A stretch of 64,000 bases of DNA from assembly GCA_016197205.1 (NCBI GenBank), contig JACPWG010000185.1, positions 62,001-126,000 on the forward strand. The letters run 5' to 3'. The stretch is from Planctomycetota bacterium. Lineage in GTDB: Bacteria > Planctomycetota > MHYJ01 > WSZJ01 > JACPWG01. Below the pieces are notes generated by a model that was not told the origin of the DNA, did not search any database, and saw only the letters and a list, made by a program, of their open reading frames with translations. Numbering within the stretch: position 1 is the stretch's first letter; every line of letters begins with the position of its first letter. Position numbers and translations under genes: made by a program. This document shows, piece by piece, positions 1-7,896 of this stretch.

Positions 1-271
1 GCCGTTGTGGAGGGCGACTCGGGTCGGGTCAAGGCGGACGGGGAAGAGGTGTTCCTCATGCGCATCCTTGCGAAGTGTGTCCCTTGGAAACGGCAGTGGA
101 GGGCTGGGGTCTCATTCGCGAGCGCCCTGGATTTTACTTGTGCCAATGAAGTGGAACAATAGGAAATGGGGACGCGCCGGCTTGTTCACAAGCACGGGCT
201 CGCCGCGCGTTGGGAGCGAGACGTCGCCGCCCTTCCCCTTGACCCCAGCCCCTTCAATCCCCCGGGCGCGG

Positions 272-410
272 GAAGCGGCGAACTTCGCAACCGTCTCCTC
301 CGCCGGCCACGAGCCCTTGTGGTGCAGGGCTTCCGCCCTGCACCGACGGGACAACCCGGGTGGAAACCACCAAACCCGTGGAGTGCGGGCGCGGCCCCAG
401 GGGAGAGAAA
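272..410 (+). repeat. Dispersed ~135-bp repeat with internal palindrome (copy 1)
   Basis: The core is a perfect palindrome, GTGCAGGGC..GCCCTGCAC, preceded by CTCCTCCGCCGGCC. The same arrangement with near-identical flanks recurs at about 48208-48345, and the palindrome alone recurs inverted near 48408-48441. It behaves like a REP- or MITE-type intergenic element. Confidence 0.7.
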
Positions 411-580
411 ATAGGTGCTTCTGGCGTTCCGTCCGCGAGCGGGTGAAGGGCGGAAGCCCCGCACCGCAATCCGGAGCCCGGCGCCGGGGGAAGGGCGGAT
501 CGGGGAGCCGCCGGTGCCGCCGGCCGGCGTCGGGGGGATCCGATCGCGCCGCCGCAGCGCTGCAAGCGGCGAGTTGACTG

Positions 581-609
581 TTGACGACCCCTCGCGGTTT
601 CTGTACTCA
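581..609 (+). promoter_or_regulatory. Orphan copy of the MPE-NACHT-FGE promoter
   Basis: TTGACG and TACTCA are separated by 17 bases. The surrounding sequence, from TTGACTGTTGAC through the GCGCGGCCCCCGTCACC leader to about base 640, matches the regions before the genes at 2936 and 7897. No related coding sequence follows: the leader runs into the 3' end of a minus-strand gene. This is best read as the remains of a third gene copy. Confidence 0.6.
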
Positions 610-722
610 TTCAGGCGCGGCCCCCGTCACCACCTCCGCGCTACCCTCCACCTGGCCCTGGAGGCCGTCCCGCCTTCCGTGCTCATCGGCTGAAGAACCG
701 TCGTTTTCACACCGCTGAGAAA

Positions 723-1838
723 TCACACGGGTCGCGCCACCACTCGACGTCTGCTGCCGGCGAGCCTCGATGCGACGAACGCCAGACCGCCCAGCGTTCC
801 GAACTCCCGGTCGCAATCGGCCAAGAAGCGTCGGGCCGCCTCTCGACAACGTGCGGCCCCGTCCAGCAGCGGTTGGATGGATTCCGACAGGAGCACGCCG
901 ACTCCAAGCGCGACAACAGAGCGGATGTTATGTTGGATTTCGGGATCCTCATCCTCGCCCGCAACGAGGGTTCCCAGCGGCTTCTCGTTTACAACCGCTC
1001 GCCATACGGCGCCAAGCCCGCAACGAGCCACGACTCCGAGGAGCTGGCGGTCGCCGTAAATGCCTGCGGAGACTCTCGGGAACTGGAGGCACGGTGGAGC
1101 GCTCGGCAGCGTCACGAAGGGCAGGTCGCCGCTTCGCGCGAGGCGAAGCATCTCCTCTAGCCGCCACCCGGTCCCGCTTGCGACCAGCAGAAGCGAAGGT
1201 CGATCCAGCCCGGCTCGGGGGATGGGCATCGGTGTCGCGAAGGGCGGTGTGAACGTCACTCCCGCGTCTTCGGATTGCGTGTACGACAAGCTGTTCAGTC
1301 GGGGGACGAAGAGCCCGGAGAAGGTGCCCTCGATGGCCCTCCACCGAGTCTCCAGCGTGACGAGGCCAGGATGCGCTCCTTGGGTGCACCGGTACAATTC
1401 GGACATCTTCGCGGCAAACACGAAGTAGACAGGTGCAACGTCGGCCGCGAGCGGAAGCCCACAGTTCAGAACATACTCGAATCGTTTCAACAAGCGGTGC
1501 TCCCCTGTGAGCGAGGTAGCGGGCACGCCGCATCGGAGGAGTTCAGCGAGGTCGCGTTCGATGCCGTCAACTCTCTGAACCATGGCTGCGGCGAACTCTT
1601 GAAAACTGGAGTGACGGCGCGCATCGAACAACAAGGGCTCCAGGATTCGGCCGAGCTCACTGGAGGTCCAGACCAGGTGTTCCCGGCCTCGAAACTCCTC
1701 TCGCAGGATCCCCCGTTGGGTCGCGCCGTAGAACTCGGGGAGGCATACCGCGTGCCCACCCCCCAGGGCAACGGCAGCCCCGAGGAGATACGGGGCATGT
1801 CCGTGGCTTGGCAAGACGAGCACCGGCAATCGAGGCAT
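723..1838 (-). CDS. Glycosyltransferase-like (GT-B/MGT type) protein, hypothetical
   Basis: This 371-residue protein has no motif that I can tie firmly to one family. The N-terminus carries PSHGHAPYLLGA followed by a Gly-rich strand and helix. The C-terminal quarter has the pattern of a conserved Gln/Asn helix followed by GVGVLL, then a terminal helix. This is the layout of GT-B UDP-glycosyltransferases of the MGT/UGT type, where the N-domain binds acceptor and the C-domain binds the nucleotide sugar. The start follows the upstream membrane-protein gene by 9 bases on the same strand, so the two are probably cotranscribed. The usual acidic donor-site motif is not obvious, so the enzyme role is inference. 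Natural-product or surface glycosylation are both possible. Confidence 0.5.
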   Translation of the reverse strand: MPRLPVLVLPSHGHAPYLLGAAVALGGGHAVCLPEFYGATQRGILREEFRGREHLVWTSSELGRILEPLLFDARRHSSFQEFAAAMVQRVDGIERDLAELLRCGVPATSLTGEHRLLKRFEYVLNCGLPLAADVAPVYFVFAAKMSELYRCTQGAHPGLVTLETRWRAIEGTFSGLFVPRLNSLSYTQSEDAGVTFTPPFATPMPIPRAGLDRPSLLLVASGTGWRLEEMLRLARSGDLPFVTLPSAPPCLQFPRVSAGIYGDRQLLGVVARCGLGAVWRAVVNEKPLGTLVAGEDEDPEIQHNIRSVVALGVGVLLSESIQPLLDGAARCREAARRFLADCDREFGTLGGLAFVASRLAGSRRRVVARPV

Positions 1839-1847
1839 CAGCGACCT

Positions 1848-2343
1848 CTACTTCCCCAGCAGCGCGTCAATCGCAAGGACGGCGTCAACGATGGCGGTGG
1901 CTACCATGCTGCCGATCAACCACTTGAAGGTGGACATTCGCTGGAACCAGTTTCCGCCCTCCGCGTATGCCAGGAACTCGCTAGGGGCCCGAAAGGCGTT
2001 CTTCTCGATGTTCCTGCGACTCTTGTACCGACTCTCCTGGAAAAAGCGGTGCTTTACCACCGCGAGCGTGAGCACAAGCGTCGTGAACGCCGCGAGCACC
2101 AACAGGAGGGTCTTTGGTAGCACCTTCGAATCGAGCTTCTCGAACGCGATTCCGACGAGGAACGCGTTGACGCCGATGGCGACCGCGGGCACCTGCCACA
2201 GAGCATTGTCCCAGTGTCTCCAAATCGGCGCACGCCTCGACGTACATGGCGCGCACACTTTCCTGGTCCTCGGGTGGCACCGAGTGCGTGACGTCCTTTG
2301 ACGAACCGCCCGACGTCGAGTCACTGGACATGGGGGTCCTCAT
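1848..2343 (-). CDS. Small three-helix membrane protein, apparently frameshifted
   Basis: The natural N-terminus (from 2343, MRTPMSSDSTSGG...) and the C-terminal part (ending at 1848) lie in different frames. They join near base 2217, where CADLE in one frame would continue as HWDNALWQVP in the other. The HWDN..W..P motif followed by a hydrophobic helix is characteristic of small bacterial membrane proteins of SLATT-like or related effector type. Two further hydrophobic segments follow (LLLVLAAFTTLVL and IGSMVATAIVDAVL). A single-base indel explains the split; I see no slippery site that would favour programmed frameshifting. As it stands the gene makes either a 158-residue protein from a non-native start or nothing. 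Pairing with the next gene suggests a small two-gene module. Confidence 0.5.
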
Positions 2344-2629
2344 GCAACGCGGGCACAGCTACCGGTCAAGGCCCGGGCGGAGCTCCAGCTCCAACCAACC
2401 GCTTCGGATCCAGACGCCGCGACCGCCGAGCCGAGCCGCCCGGCTTGATACAAGCGTTCACCCAGCCCGGGAGGATCTCGACGCAGGCCACTGCACATGC
2501 ACGGTCCGACCGCACGGCACATGCACAGGACTCAGGCGTCTCTACCGGCGATGCTACCCGGCCCCCCGGTGCGAATCAAGGGCAAGCCTCCCCCGGACCC
2601 GGTTCCTCGCGCTTCGGCTGGGCTACTCC

Positions 2630-2790
2630 CCCGGCTCAACGCGCTTCGAGAAGGCCCTCTGGCGCTTTCCCCGACCGGACCCGGAGGGGCCGCTCGCGCC
2701 TCTCGCGGAGCTGCTCCCGCAGCCTGCGGGCGCGGAAGCACGCGCGAGAAGGAAGGGAGAATCGAGATGCCCTTGCCGGCGCCGGCGCCG
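2630..2790 (+). pseudogene. Fossil fragment of a homolog of the gene at 14400
   Basis: The frame reads TRFEKALWRFPR, then LAPLAELLPQPAGAEARA. The gene at 14400 reads ARFQRALWRFPR, then LALLAELLPPLAGAEERA, in the same order and spacing. Similarity is also visible at the nucleotide level (CCCTCTGGCGCTTTCC versus CCCTGTGGCGCTTTCC). No start or continuation exists, so this is a remnant, presumably of a second copy of the MoxR-linked gene. Confidence 0.55.
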
Positions 2791-2849
2791 GCAGGCGTCG
2801 GGGGGGCGCCCGTTGCGACTCCGCCGTGCTGCAATCTGCGACTTGACTG

Positions 2850-2878
2850 TTGACTTCGCCTCGCGGTTTCTGTAGTCA
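2850..2878 (+). promoter_or_regulatory. Promoter of MPE-NACHT-FGE gene 1
   Basis: TTGACT (2850-2855), 17 bases, TAGTCA (2873-2878). The same elements and spacing precede the paralog at 7897 and an orphan leader at 581. The leader to the GTG start is about 55 bases and ends in a GGGAGGGA ribosome site. Confidence 0.6.
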
Positions 2879-2935
2879 TTCAGGCGCGGCCCCCGTCACC
2901 ACCTCCGCGCTCTCCTCGGGAAGGGAGGGACCTCC

Positions 2936-5900
2936 GTGCCCAAGCTCACTTGGCTTCACCTCTCCGATCTCCACCAGGGCATGGACGGGCACGGGCGCCT
3001 CTGGCCTCGCGTCGAGCAGCTCTTTCTCGACGACCTCACCGCCCTCCACTCGAAGACCGGCCCGTGGGACGTCGTTTTCTTCACCGGCGATTTGGCCTAC
3101 TCGGGTCGGCCTTCCGAGTACGACCGGCTCCAGACCACGCTCGAACGGGTCTGGAAGCGCTTTGCCGAGCTTCGCTGCGACCCGCCACCCCTGCTCCTGT
3201 CTGTCCCCGGAAACCATGACCTGGTCTGGCCGGACGCGAATGACGACGCCGTCGAGCTGCTGACGAACCTGTGGTCGAAGCAGTCCGTCCAGGCAAAATT
3301 CTGGAAAGAGCCCGCGTGCCCTACACGCGCGTTGATCGACGAGGCGTTCTCCCCGTTCGTCCAGTGGTGGGACCAGTGGCGCGACCTCCACTCGCATCCG
3401 GCGCTGCGCGAGTACGTGCCCGGCCTCCTGCCCGGCGATTTCCGGGCGACCGTGGAAAAGGACGGCCTGCGGCTGGGCGTCGTCGGTCTCAACAGCTCCT
3501 TCCTCCAGCTTGGGAAGGGCGACTACGAGAGGAAGCTCTGCCTGGCGTCGGAACAACTCTACGGCGTCCTGGGAGAGGCCGGCGTGCCCTGGTTCGACGA
3601 CCACGACCTGTGCGTCCTCCTCACCCACCACCCGCCCGAATGGCTTGCCGCGGACGCCGCCAAAGCATTGAATGGAGAGATCGCGCCGCCCGGGCGCTTC
3701 GCGGCCCATCTCTTCGGCCACCTGCACGAGGCGACGAGCGAGACCGTTTCCATCGCCGGGGCGGCGCCTCGGCGCCGGCATCAGGCGCTCTCGCTCTTTG
3801 GCCTGGAGGACGTCGGCGCACTCGGAAACAAAGACCGCCGACACGGCTATGCGGCCTGGCAGGTGGTCGTCGACGACCCGCGCCAGACCCGTCTGCGCTG
3901 CTGGCCGCGCCAAGCGGTTCCGCTGGCGGCGGGCGGTCTCCACATCGTGCCGCACACAGGCTTCACGCTGGACGACGACCAGGGGACCGCGTCCGACCCC
4001 GTCACGTTGACCGCTTCCCGACAGGCCGCCCGAGCCGCCTTGCTCGCCCCGCCGGCGCCGGCCGCCGCGGCGCCTACGACGAAGTCCCCGGTCGGCGCGC
4101 CGGCGGGCGAGGCGCAGCGCCCCGGGCCGGCCGTCCCCCCGCCCGAGGAGGCCGACCTGCTCGTGCGGTATCGCCGCTGGGTCGAGGCCCGCTACCGCAA
4201 CATCTCGCTGATCGGTTTCGGCGAGCAGTTGCAGATCAAGCTCCCGATCGACCAGGTCTACGTGCCCCTGACCCTGTCGCTGCGCGCCGTGGACGGGGGC
4301 GCGAAGCGCAAGGATGAGACGTCGCACGAAGACGCCGATCAAGGGATCTCGATGGAACAGGCGTTTCGCCACGCGGACGCGGCGGGCCTGCGCGGGCTCG
4401 CGATGCTCGGCAACCCGGGCGCGGGCAAGACGACCGCCGCCCTGCGTGTCGGGTGGCAATGCGCCGACCCTCGGCAGGGCCCGGCCTCGCTCGGTCTCCC
4501 GGGGGACCTCGTGCCCGTGGTCCTGCGCTTGCGCTCTCTCCTCCGCACGGACGCCGGGTTGCGCGAGTTCCTGACGCGCGAAATGAAGGACCAGTATCCG
4601 GAGGACCCGGGCGCCGGCGAGCGCCTCTGGCGGCGTCCGGCGGCGGCCGGCGCGGGTCCTGGCCGTCTCTGGATTCTGGACGGCCTGGACGAAGTCGCCG
4701 ATCGTGGGGAGCGCGCCCGGGTAAGCGGCTGGATCGAGGAAATGCTCCACGACCGCCCGGAGGACCGGTTCCTCGTCACCTCGCGCGACGCGGGATACGA
4801 CGGGGACGTCGTCCTGACCGGCGGGTTCCTGGAGGTCCGTGTTCGACCGTTGACCGGGCCACGGCAGGAGGAGTTCGTTCGCCGCTGGTTCCTGACCGTC
4901 GAAACGCAGATGGCCCGCGACAAGGCGGAGGCTGCGCGGCTCGCGGAGACCCGCCGCTCCGGGCTCCTCGCCGTGCTGGCCGGGGCGGATTTCCGCAGTG
5001 CGCGCCTCATGTCCATGGCGGCGAATCCGCTGCTCCTTTCGATTCTGTGCGTGGTGTATCGCAAGGATCTGGACCTGCCGAAACGCCGCGCGGAGCTGTA
5101 CTGGAAGTGCGTGGACGTCCTGCTCGACCACTGGCGCAAGGAGTGGCGCAGGACGACCCGCCAGGCGCCGCTTGATCCGCAGGCGGCACGCGAGGTTTTG
5201 AAGCCGGTCGCCGCGTGGCTCCACGCGCAGGAAGGACGCACCGAGGCGGAGGCGAAGGAGCTTGCGGTCGAGGCGACGAAGGCGCTCTCCACGCTGTCCG
5301 CCGAAACCGGCCTCGGCACGGACGGCGCCGCCTTCCTGAAACGGGTTCGGGACGAGTCCGGGTTGCTGGTCAGCCTCGTGGCCGGCCGATACTCGTTCCT
5401 GCACTCGACGTTCCAGGAATACCTCGCGTCGTGTCACGCCTGCGACCGCCGCCATGCGGGCGACCTGGCGGGGCGGTTCGAGATGAGCTGGTGGCAGGAA
5501 GTTGCTCTCCTGGCCCTGAGCCAGGCGCCGGCCGAATGGACGGCGGAGTTCTTTGCCGGCTTGCTGGCAAGCGGCGCCGCCGAACGCCAGCCGGAGTTGT
5601 TCGCGCTTGCGCTCGTCGAGTCGCTTCATCTACCCCTCGAGCCCTTCGTCAAGACCCTGTCGGACCCGGCAGCGCCGCCGGCGAGGCTGGCACTCGTGCT
5701 GAGGAACCTCGGTGACAGGAGTGACGTGGCGCTGGTTTACGCGGCCGTGGCACTCTCGCTCCATTCGGATCCCAGGGTCGCGGGCGCTGCCGCTGAGCTG
5801 CTGCTCCGCGCCGGCAGGCATTCTGAACCCAGGGCCCTCGTCGCCGGCTCGCCCTTTGTGCATACGAAGTCGGGCATCCTACTGGTTTACGTTCCGGCTG

Positions 5901-6580
5901 GCGCTTTCGACATGGGCTCACCGAGCGAAGAGCAAGGCCGCGATTCCGATGAGCGGCGTCACCGGGTTCAACTTTCGCCGTTCTGGATCGCGAAGTTCTC
6001 GATCACGAACGAAGAGTACGCGCGGTTCTTGCATGACAACCCGTCGCACCCGGTGCCCTCGAGTTGGACGAACAGCCGATTCAATCAACCGAAGCAGCCA
6101 GTCGTGGGGGTTTCCTGGCACGATGCGACAGCGTATTGCCGCTGGGCGGGGCTGCGGCTGCCCACGGAGGCACAGTGGGAGTACGCCTGCCGCGCCGGGA
6201 CGACGACGCCATTTCACTTCGGCAGCACGATCGCGACCGACCAGGTCAACTACCACGGCAAATACCCGTACGGGGACGCACCCAAGGGGCCGGATCGGCA
6301 GACCACACTCGCCGTGGGATCGTTCCCTCCCAATGCGTGGGGCCTGCACGATATGCACGGGAATGTGTACGATTGGTGCGAGGACGTGTACGACGCGGGC
6401 TACTATAGGCACTCGCCAGCCACAGATCCCCTGTGCGCATTAGGCTCCTCGGAACGGGTGGTCCGGGGCGGCTCCTGGCGCAGCGACGCCGTCTACTGCC
6501 GCTCCGCCTATCGCTACGGGTACGGCCCCGGGAACCGCTTCGACATCGTGGGGTTCCGCCCCGCCAAGCCGTTACAATAG
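2936..6580 (+). CDS. Metallophosphoesterase-NACHT ATPase-FGE/C-type-lectin fusion (paralog 1)
   Basis: A 1214-residue STAND-type protein starting at GTG after GGGAGGGA. Residues ~3-270 are a calcineurin-like metallophosphoesterase with all motif blocks: SDLH, GDLAYSG, GNHD, LLTHH and GHLH. A Pro/Ala linker (~360-405) leads to a NACHT ATPase with Walker A GNPGAGKTT (~492) and Walker B LWILDGLDEV (~579). Then come a TSRD sensor and the SFLHSTFQEYLA motif typical of the NACHT C-terminal helical region. From ~970 an FGE-sulfatase domain begins (VPAGAFDMGSP, LPTEAQWEYACRAG, MHGNVYDWCED, VVRGGSW). I infer a defence protein: the FGE/lectin end recognises a ligand, NACHT oligomerises, and the phosphoesterase acts as effector, perhaps on nucleic acid or cyclic nucleotide. 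The last 25 codons look like a DGR variable region when compared with the paralog at 7897. Confidence 0.85.
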   Translation: MPKLTWLHLSDLHQGMDGHGRLWPRVEQLFLDDLTALHSKTGPWDVVFFTGDLAYSGRPSEYDRLQTTLERVWKRFAELRCDPPPLLLSVPGNHDLVWPDANDDAVELLTNLWSKQSVQAKFWKEPACPTRALIDEAFSPFVQWWDQWRDLHSHPALREYVPGLLPGDFRATVEKDGLRLGVVGLNSSFLQLGKGDYERKLCLASEQLYGVLGEAGVPWFDDHDLCVLLTHHPPEWLAADAAKALNGEIAPPGRFAAHLFGHLHEATSETVSIAGAAPRRRHQALSLFGLEDVGALGNKDRRHGYAAWQVVVDDPRQTRLRCWPRQAVPLAAGGLHIVPHTGFTLDDDQGTASDPVTLTASRQAARAALLAPPAPAAAAPTTKSPVGAPAGEAQRPGPAVPPPEEADLLVRYRRWVEARYRNISLIGFGEQLQIKLPIDQVYVPLTLSLRAVDGGAKRKDETSHEDADQGISMEQAFRHADAAGLRGLAMLGNPGAGKTTAALRVGWQCADPRQGPASLGLPGDLVPVVLRLRSLLRTDAGLREFLTREMKDQYPEDPGAGERLWRRPAAAGAGPGRLWILDGLDEVADRGERARVSGWIEEMLHDRPEDRFLVTSRDAGYDGDVVLTGGFLEVRVRPLTGPRQEEFVRRWFLTVETQMARDKAEAARLAETRRSGLLAVLAGADFRSARLMSMAANPLLLSILCVVYRKDLDLPKRRAELYWKCVDVLLDHWRKEWRRTTRQAPLDPQAAREVLKPVAAWLHAQEGRTEAEAKELAVEATKALSTLSAETGLGTDGAAFLKRVRDESGLLVSLVAGRYSFLHSTFQEYLASCHACDRRHAGDLAGRFEMSWWQEVALLALSQAPAEWTAEFFAGLLASGAAERQPELFALALVESLHLPLEPFVKTLSDPAAPPARLALVLRNLGDRSDVALVYAAVALSLHSDPRVAGAAAELLLRAGRHSEPRALVAGSPFVHTKSGILLVYVPAGAFDMGSPSEEQGRDSDERRHRVQLSPFWIAKFSITNEEYARFLHDNPSHPVPSSWTNSRFNQPKQPVVGVSWHDATAYCRWAGLRLPTEAQWEYACRAGTTTPFHFGSTIATDQVNYHGKYPYGDAPKGPDRQTTLAVGSFPPNAWGLHDMHGNVYDWCEDVYDAGYYRHSPATDPLCALGSSERVVRGGSWRSDAVYCRSAYRYGYGPGNRFDIVGFRPAKPLQ
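6458..6576 (+). other. Candidate DGR variable region, paralog 1
   Basis: It runs from the VVRGGSW codons to the GFRPA codons. Compared with 11943-12062, 12 codons within 6479-6547 encode different residues. In 10 of these both copies end in C and differ only at positions 1 and 2, for example CGC/TAC, AGC/TAC and AAC/TAC. Flanking codons such as TGC CGC TCC GCC and GGC CCC GGG are unchanged. This is the pattern expected from mutagenic copying of AAC codons of a template repeat. No template repeat was found in the window. Confidence 0.6.
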
Positions 6581-6666
6581 GTCCGTCTTGCAGTCTTACG
6601 ATTTGCGAAAGCGGTTGGTGACGCAGGAGTCACTGAGTGGCGTGCGCCGGGACCGGAAGCCGCAGT

Positions 6667-6903
6667 TCAGGTTCCGGCCGTCGAGGGCCTCCGCATCCAC
6701 CGCCGCGGGTGCCTCAGGGCGTCCAGCACCGCGCGCTCGACCCAGTGCGACACGGGGAGCCCCGCGGCCTCGGCCGCGAGGCGCACCTGCACACAGACGT
6801 GCATCGGAAGCGTCCAGGTCACCGCTTTGCGGTGCGTACCCGACGCAAGAGGACGCCCCGCCCCCGGGCGCCGCCCTCCCCGGCTGTGCTTTCGGGCCGC
6901 CAT
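6667..6903 (-). CDS. Small ribbon-helix-helix-like protein
   Basis: A 78-residue protein with a basic Gly/Pro-rich start (GGRRPGAGRP), a short strand (AVTWTLPMHV) and two predicted helices (LAAEAAGLPVSHWVERAVLDAL). That order matches small MetJ/Arc-like DNA-binding proteins or antitoxins. I chose ATG at 6903; an ATG at 6954 is also open. It overlaps the start-proximal gene on the same strand by 85 bases, which is unusual and leaves one of the two uncertain. It lies between the two MPE-NACHT-FGE paralogs in opposite orientation. A regulatory or antitoxin role is only a guess. Confidence 0.45.
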   Translation of the reverse strand: MAARKHSRGGRRPGAGRPLASGTHRKAVTWTLPMHVCVQVRLAAEAAGLPVSHWVERAVLDALRHPRRWMRRPSTAGT

Positions 6904-7160
6904 GGGACCTCCGCACGGGCGATGATGCCCTGTCTTTGGCCGAGCGCCAGCCACAGCCTGCGCAGCTCCACGTAGAGGGGATCAACGACCACCTCGGACG
7001 GTCTTCGACCCTTGGAGAAAATCGGCGAGGTCGGTCCGAATGCGAAGGCGCCGAACTCGGTCCAAGGGATGTTCTCCCGGCTCCGCCTCCGCGCCTCCTG
7101 GAGGAACTCCCGAGCGTGCGCCCGCCGGTCGGCCGGCGTTTTCGTGACCGTTCGTTTCAT
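6819..7160 (-). CDS. Small hypothetical protein
   Basis: A 113-residue basic protein starting at ATG 7160 (MKRTVTKTPADRRAHARE). A charged N-terminal helix is followed by IPWTEFGAFAFGP and VDPLYVELRRLWLALGQ. I do not recognise the family. It sits 53 bases downstream of the gene ending at 7214 and its 3' end overlaps the next small gene, so the three may be cotranscribed. The overlap of 85 bases makes this the least certain of the trio. Confidence 0.4.
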   Translation of the reverse strand: MKRTVTKTPADRRAHAREFLQEARRRSRENIPWTEFGAFAFGPTSPIFSKGRRPSEVVVDPLYVELRRLWLALGQRQGIIARAEVPWRPESTAGEGGARGRGVLLRRVRTAKR

Positions 7161-7213
7161 GGTTCGGGCCCTGAAAGTCGCGTGCTCTGCTGGAGCGGAA
7201 GGAGCGTGCGCGT

Positions 7214-7543
7214 TCAGACCTCCTCGTACGAGACCGGGTGATACTCGAAGAACATCTTTTTCTGCCGAAACAGCTTCTTCGCCGTAGCCAGGAACCGACG
7301 AACCTGCGAGAGGGCCCTCCGTTCTCGCGCTCTGCCTGCCGGCCGCAAGATCGCAAAGACCAGGCAATGGTCGTCCAGCATGCCTTCCCAATAGCCCGTC
7401 ACTCTCCCGACGGTCGTAAAGGCCCCGAAAATCCTCGTCATTTCGTCGCGCCACCATCGCCAGGTGCTGAGCGGAAATGGCTTCCCGTCGTTGTCGCGGA
7501 TCGGGAACATCAGAGTGACCTTGACCTGCCGGGACCGTGCCAT
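7214..7543 (-). CDS. Conserved-looking small hypothetical protein
   Basis: A 109-residue protein from ATG 7543 (MARSRQVKVTLMFPIRDNDG). Its composition alternates strands and helices. It carries the sequence pattern MFPIRDNDGKPF, then W..WRDEM, then FGAFTT.G...G.WEG, then a strand and a C-terminal FRQKKMFFEY. That order is familiar from small standalone proteins of unknown function on accessory DNA, which I cannot name with confidence. It is the first gene of the minus-strand trio between the two large paralogs. It is not a four-helix bundle, so it does not look like the DGR accessory protein Avd. Confidence 0.55.
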   Translation of the reverse strand: MARSRQVKVTLMFPIRDNDGKPFPLSTWRWWRDEMTRIFGAFTTVGRVTGYWEGMLDDHCLVFAILRPAGRARERRALSQVRRFLATAKKLFRQKKMFFEYHPVSYEEV

Positions 7544-7810
7544 CCGAGTCCCCGTTTCGAGCGCGCTCTCTCCTGAGGTCGACCCGCTCGCCTGCCCGGC
7601 ACGGGGACACCGGCTTTTCCCATCCCACGGTGACGAGCGCATCGTAGCCCTCAAACATGAAAACAGCAATACCTATTCATTCTCCAGCACGGGTTGGTAT
7701 TCACCACGGAGACACTGAGAAACGGAGGGCCGCGCCCCCAGGCGCCGTGAGGACTGGTCGTGCGCCGTTGTTTCCGCGCGGGCCCTGAAGTGCGCTCCGC
7801 GACTTGACTG

Positions 7811-7839
7811 TTGACTTCGCCTCGCGGTTCCTGTACTCA
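7811..7839 (+). promoter_or_regulatory. Promoter of MPE-NACHT-FGE gene 2
   Basis: TTGACT (7811-7816), 17 bases, TACTCA (7834-7839), in a leader nearly identical to that of the paralog at 2936. The downstream GGGAGGGA precedes the GTG start at 7897. Confidence 0.6.
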
Positions 7840-7896
7840 TGCGAGCGCGGCCCGCGTCACGACCTCCGCGGTCTCCTCGACAAGGGAGGGACCTCC

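Larger units (their letters stand above)
1..722. other. Gene-free left end with fossil repeats
   Basis: I see no convincing gene here; the open frames are short, overlap on all strands and resemble nothing. The stretch holds a dispersed repeat at about 272-410, which has a second copy near 48208-48345. Further right is a C+G-rich stretch (about 480-570) resembling the sequence just upstream of the gene at 2936. An orphan promoter and leader copy lies at about 571-640. It reads as decayed or recombined intergenic DNA. Confidence 0.6.
2344..2935. other. Intergenic stretch with gene fossil and leader of the next gene
   Basis: No intact gene is visible. Bases about 2630-2790 encode, in one frame, a fragment similar to the start of the protein encoded at 14400 (ALWRFPR, then LAELLP, then AGAE). 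Bases 2841-2935 form the promoter and leader of the gene at 2936. Confidence 0.55.

Noticed and set aside
2876-5629. A 917-codon open frame on the minus strand
   Set aside because: It is antisense to the MPE-NACHT-FGE gene, whose motifs are unmistakable; long antisense frames are expected at this GC content.
7214-7543. DGR accessory protein Avd
   Set aside because: The predicted strand-helix pattern does not fit a four-helix bundle, and it lies on the opposite strand away from any reverse transcriptase.
7804-7896. Upstream in-frame start for paralog 2
   Set aside because: It would translate the -35/-10 region shared by both paralogs; the GTG at 7897 with GGGAGGGA matches the only start available to paralog 1.
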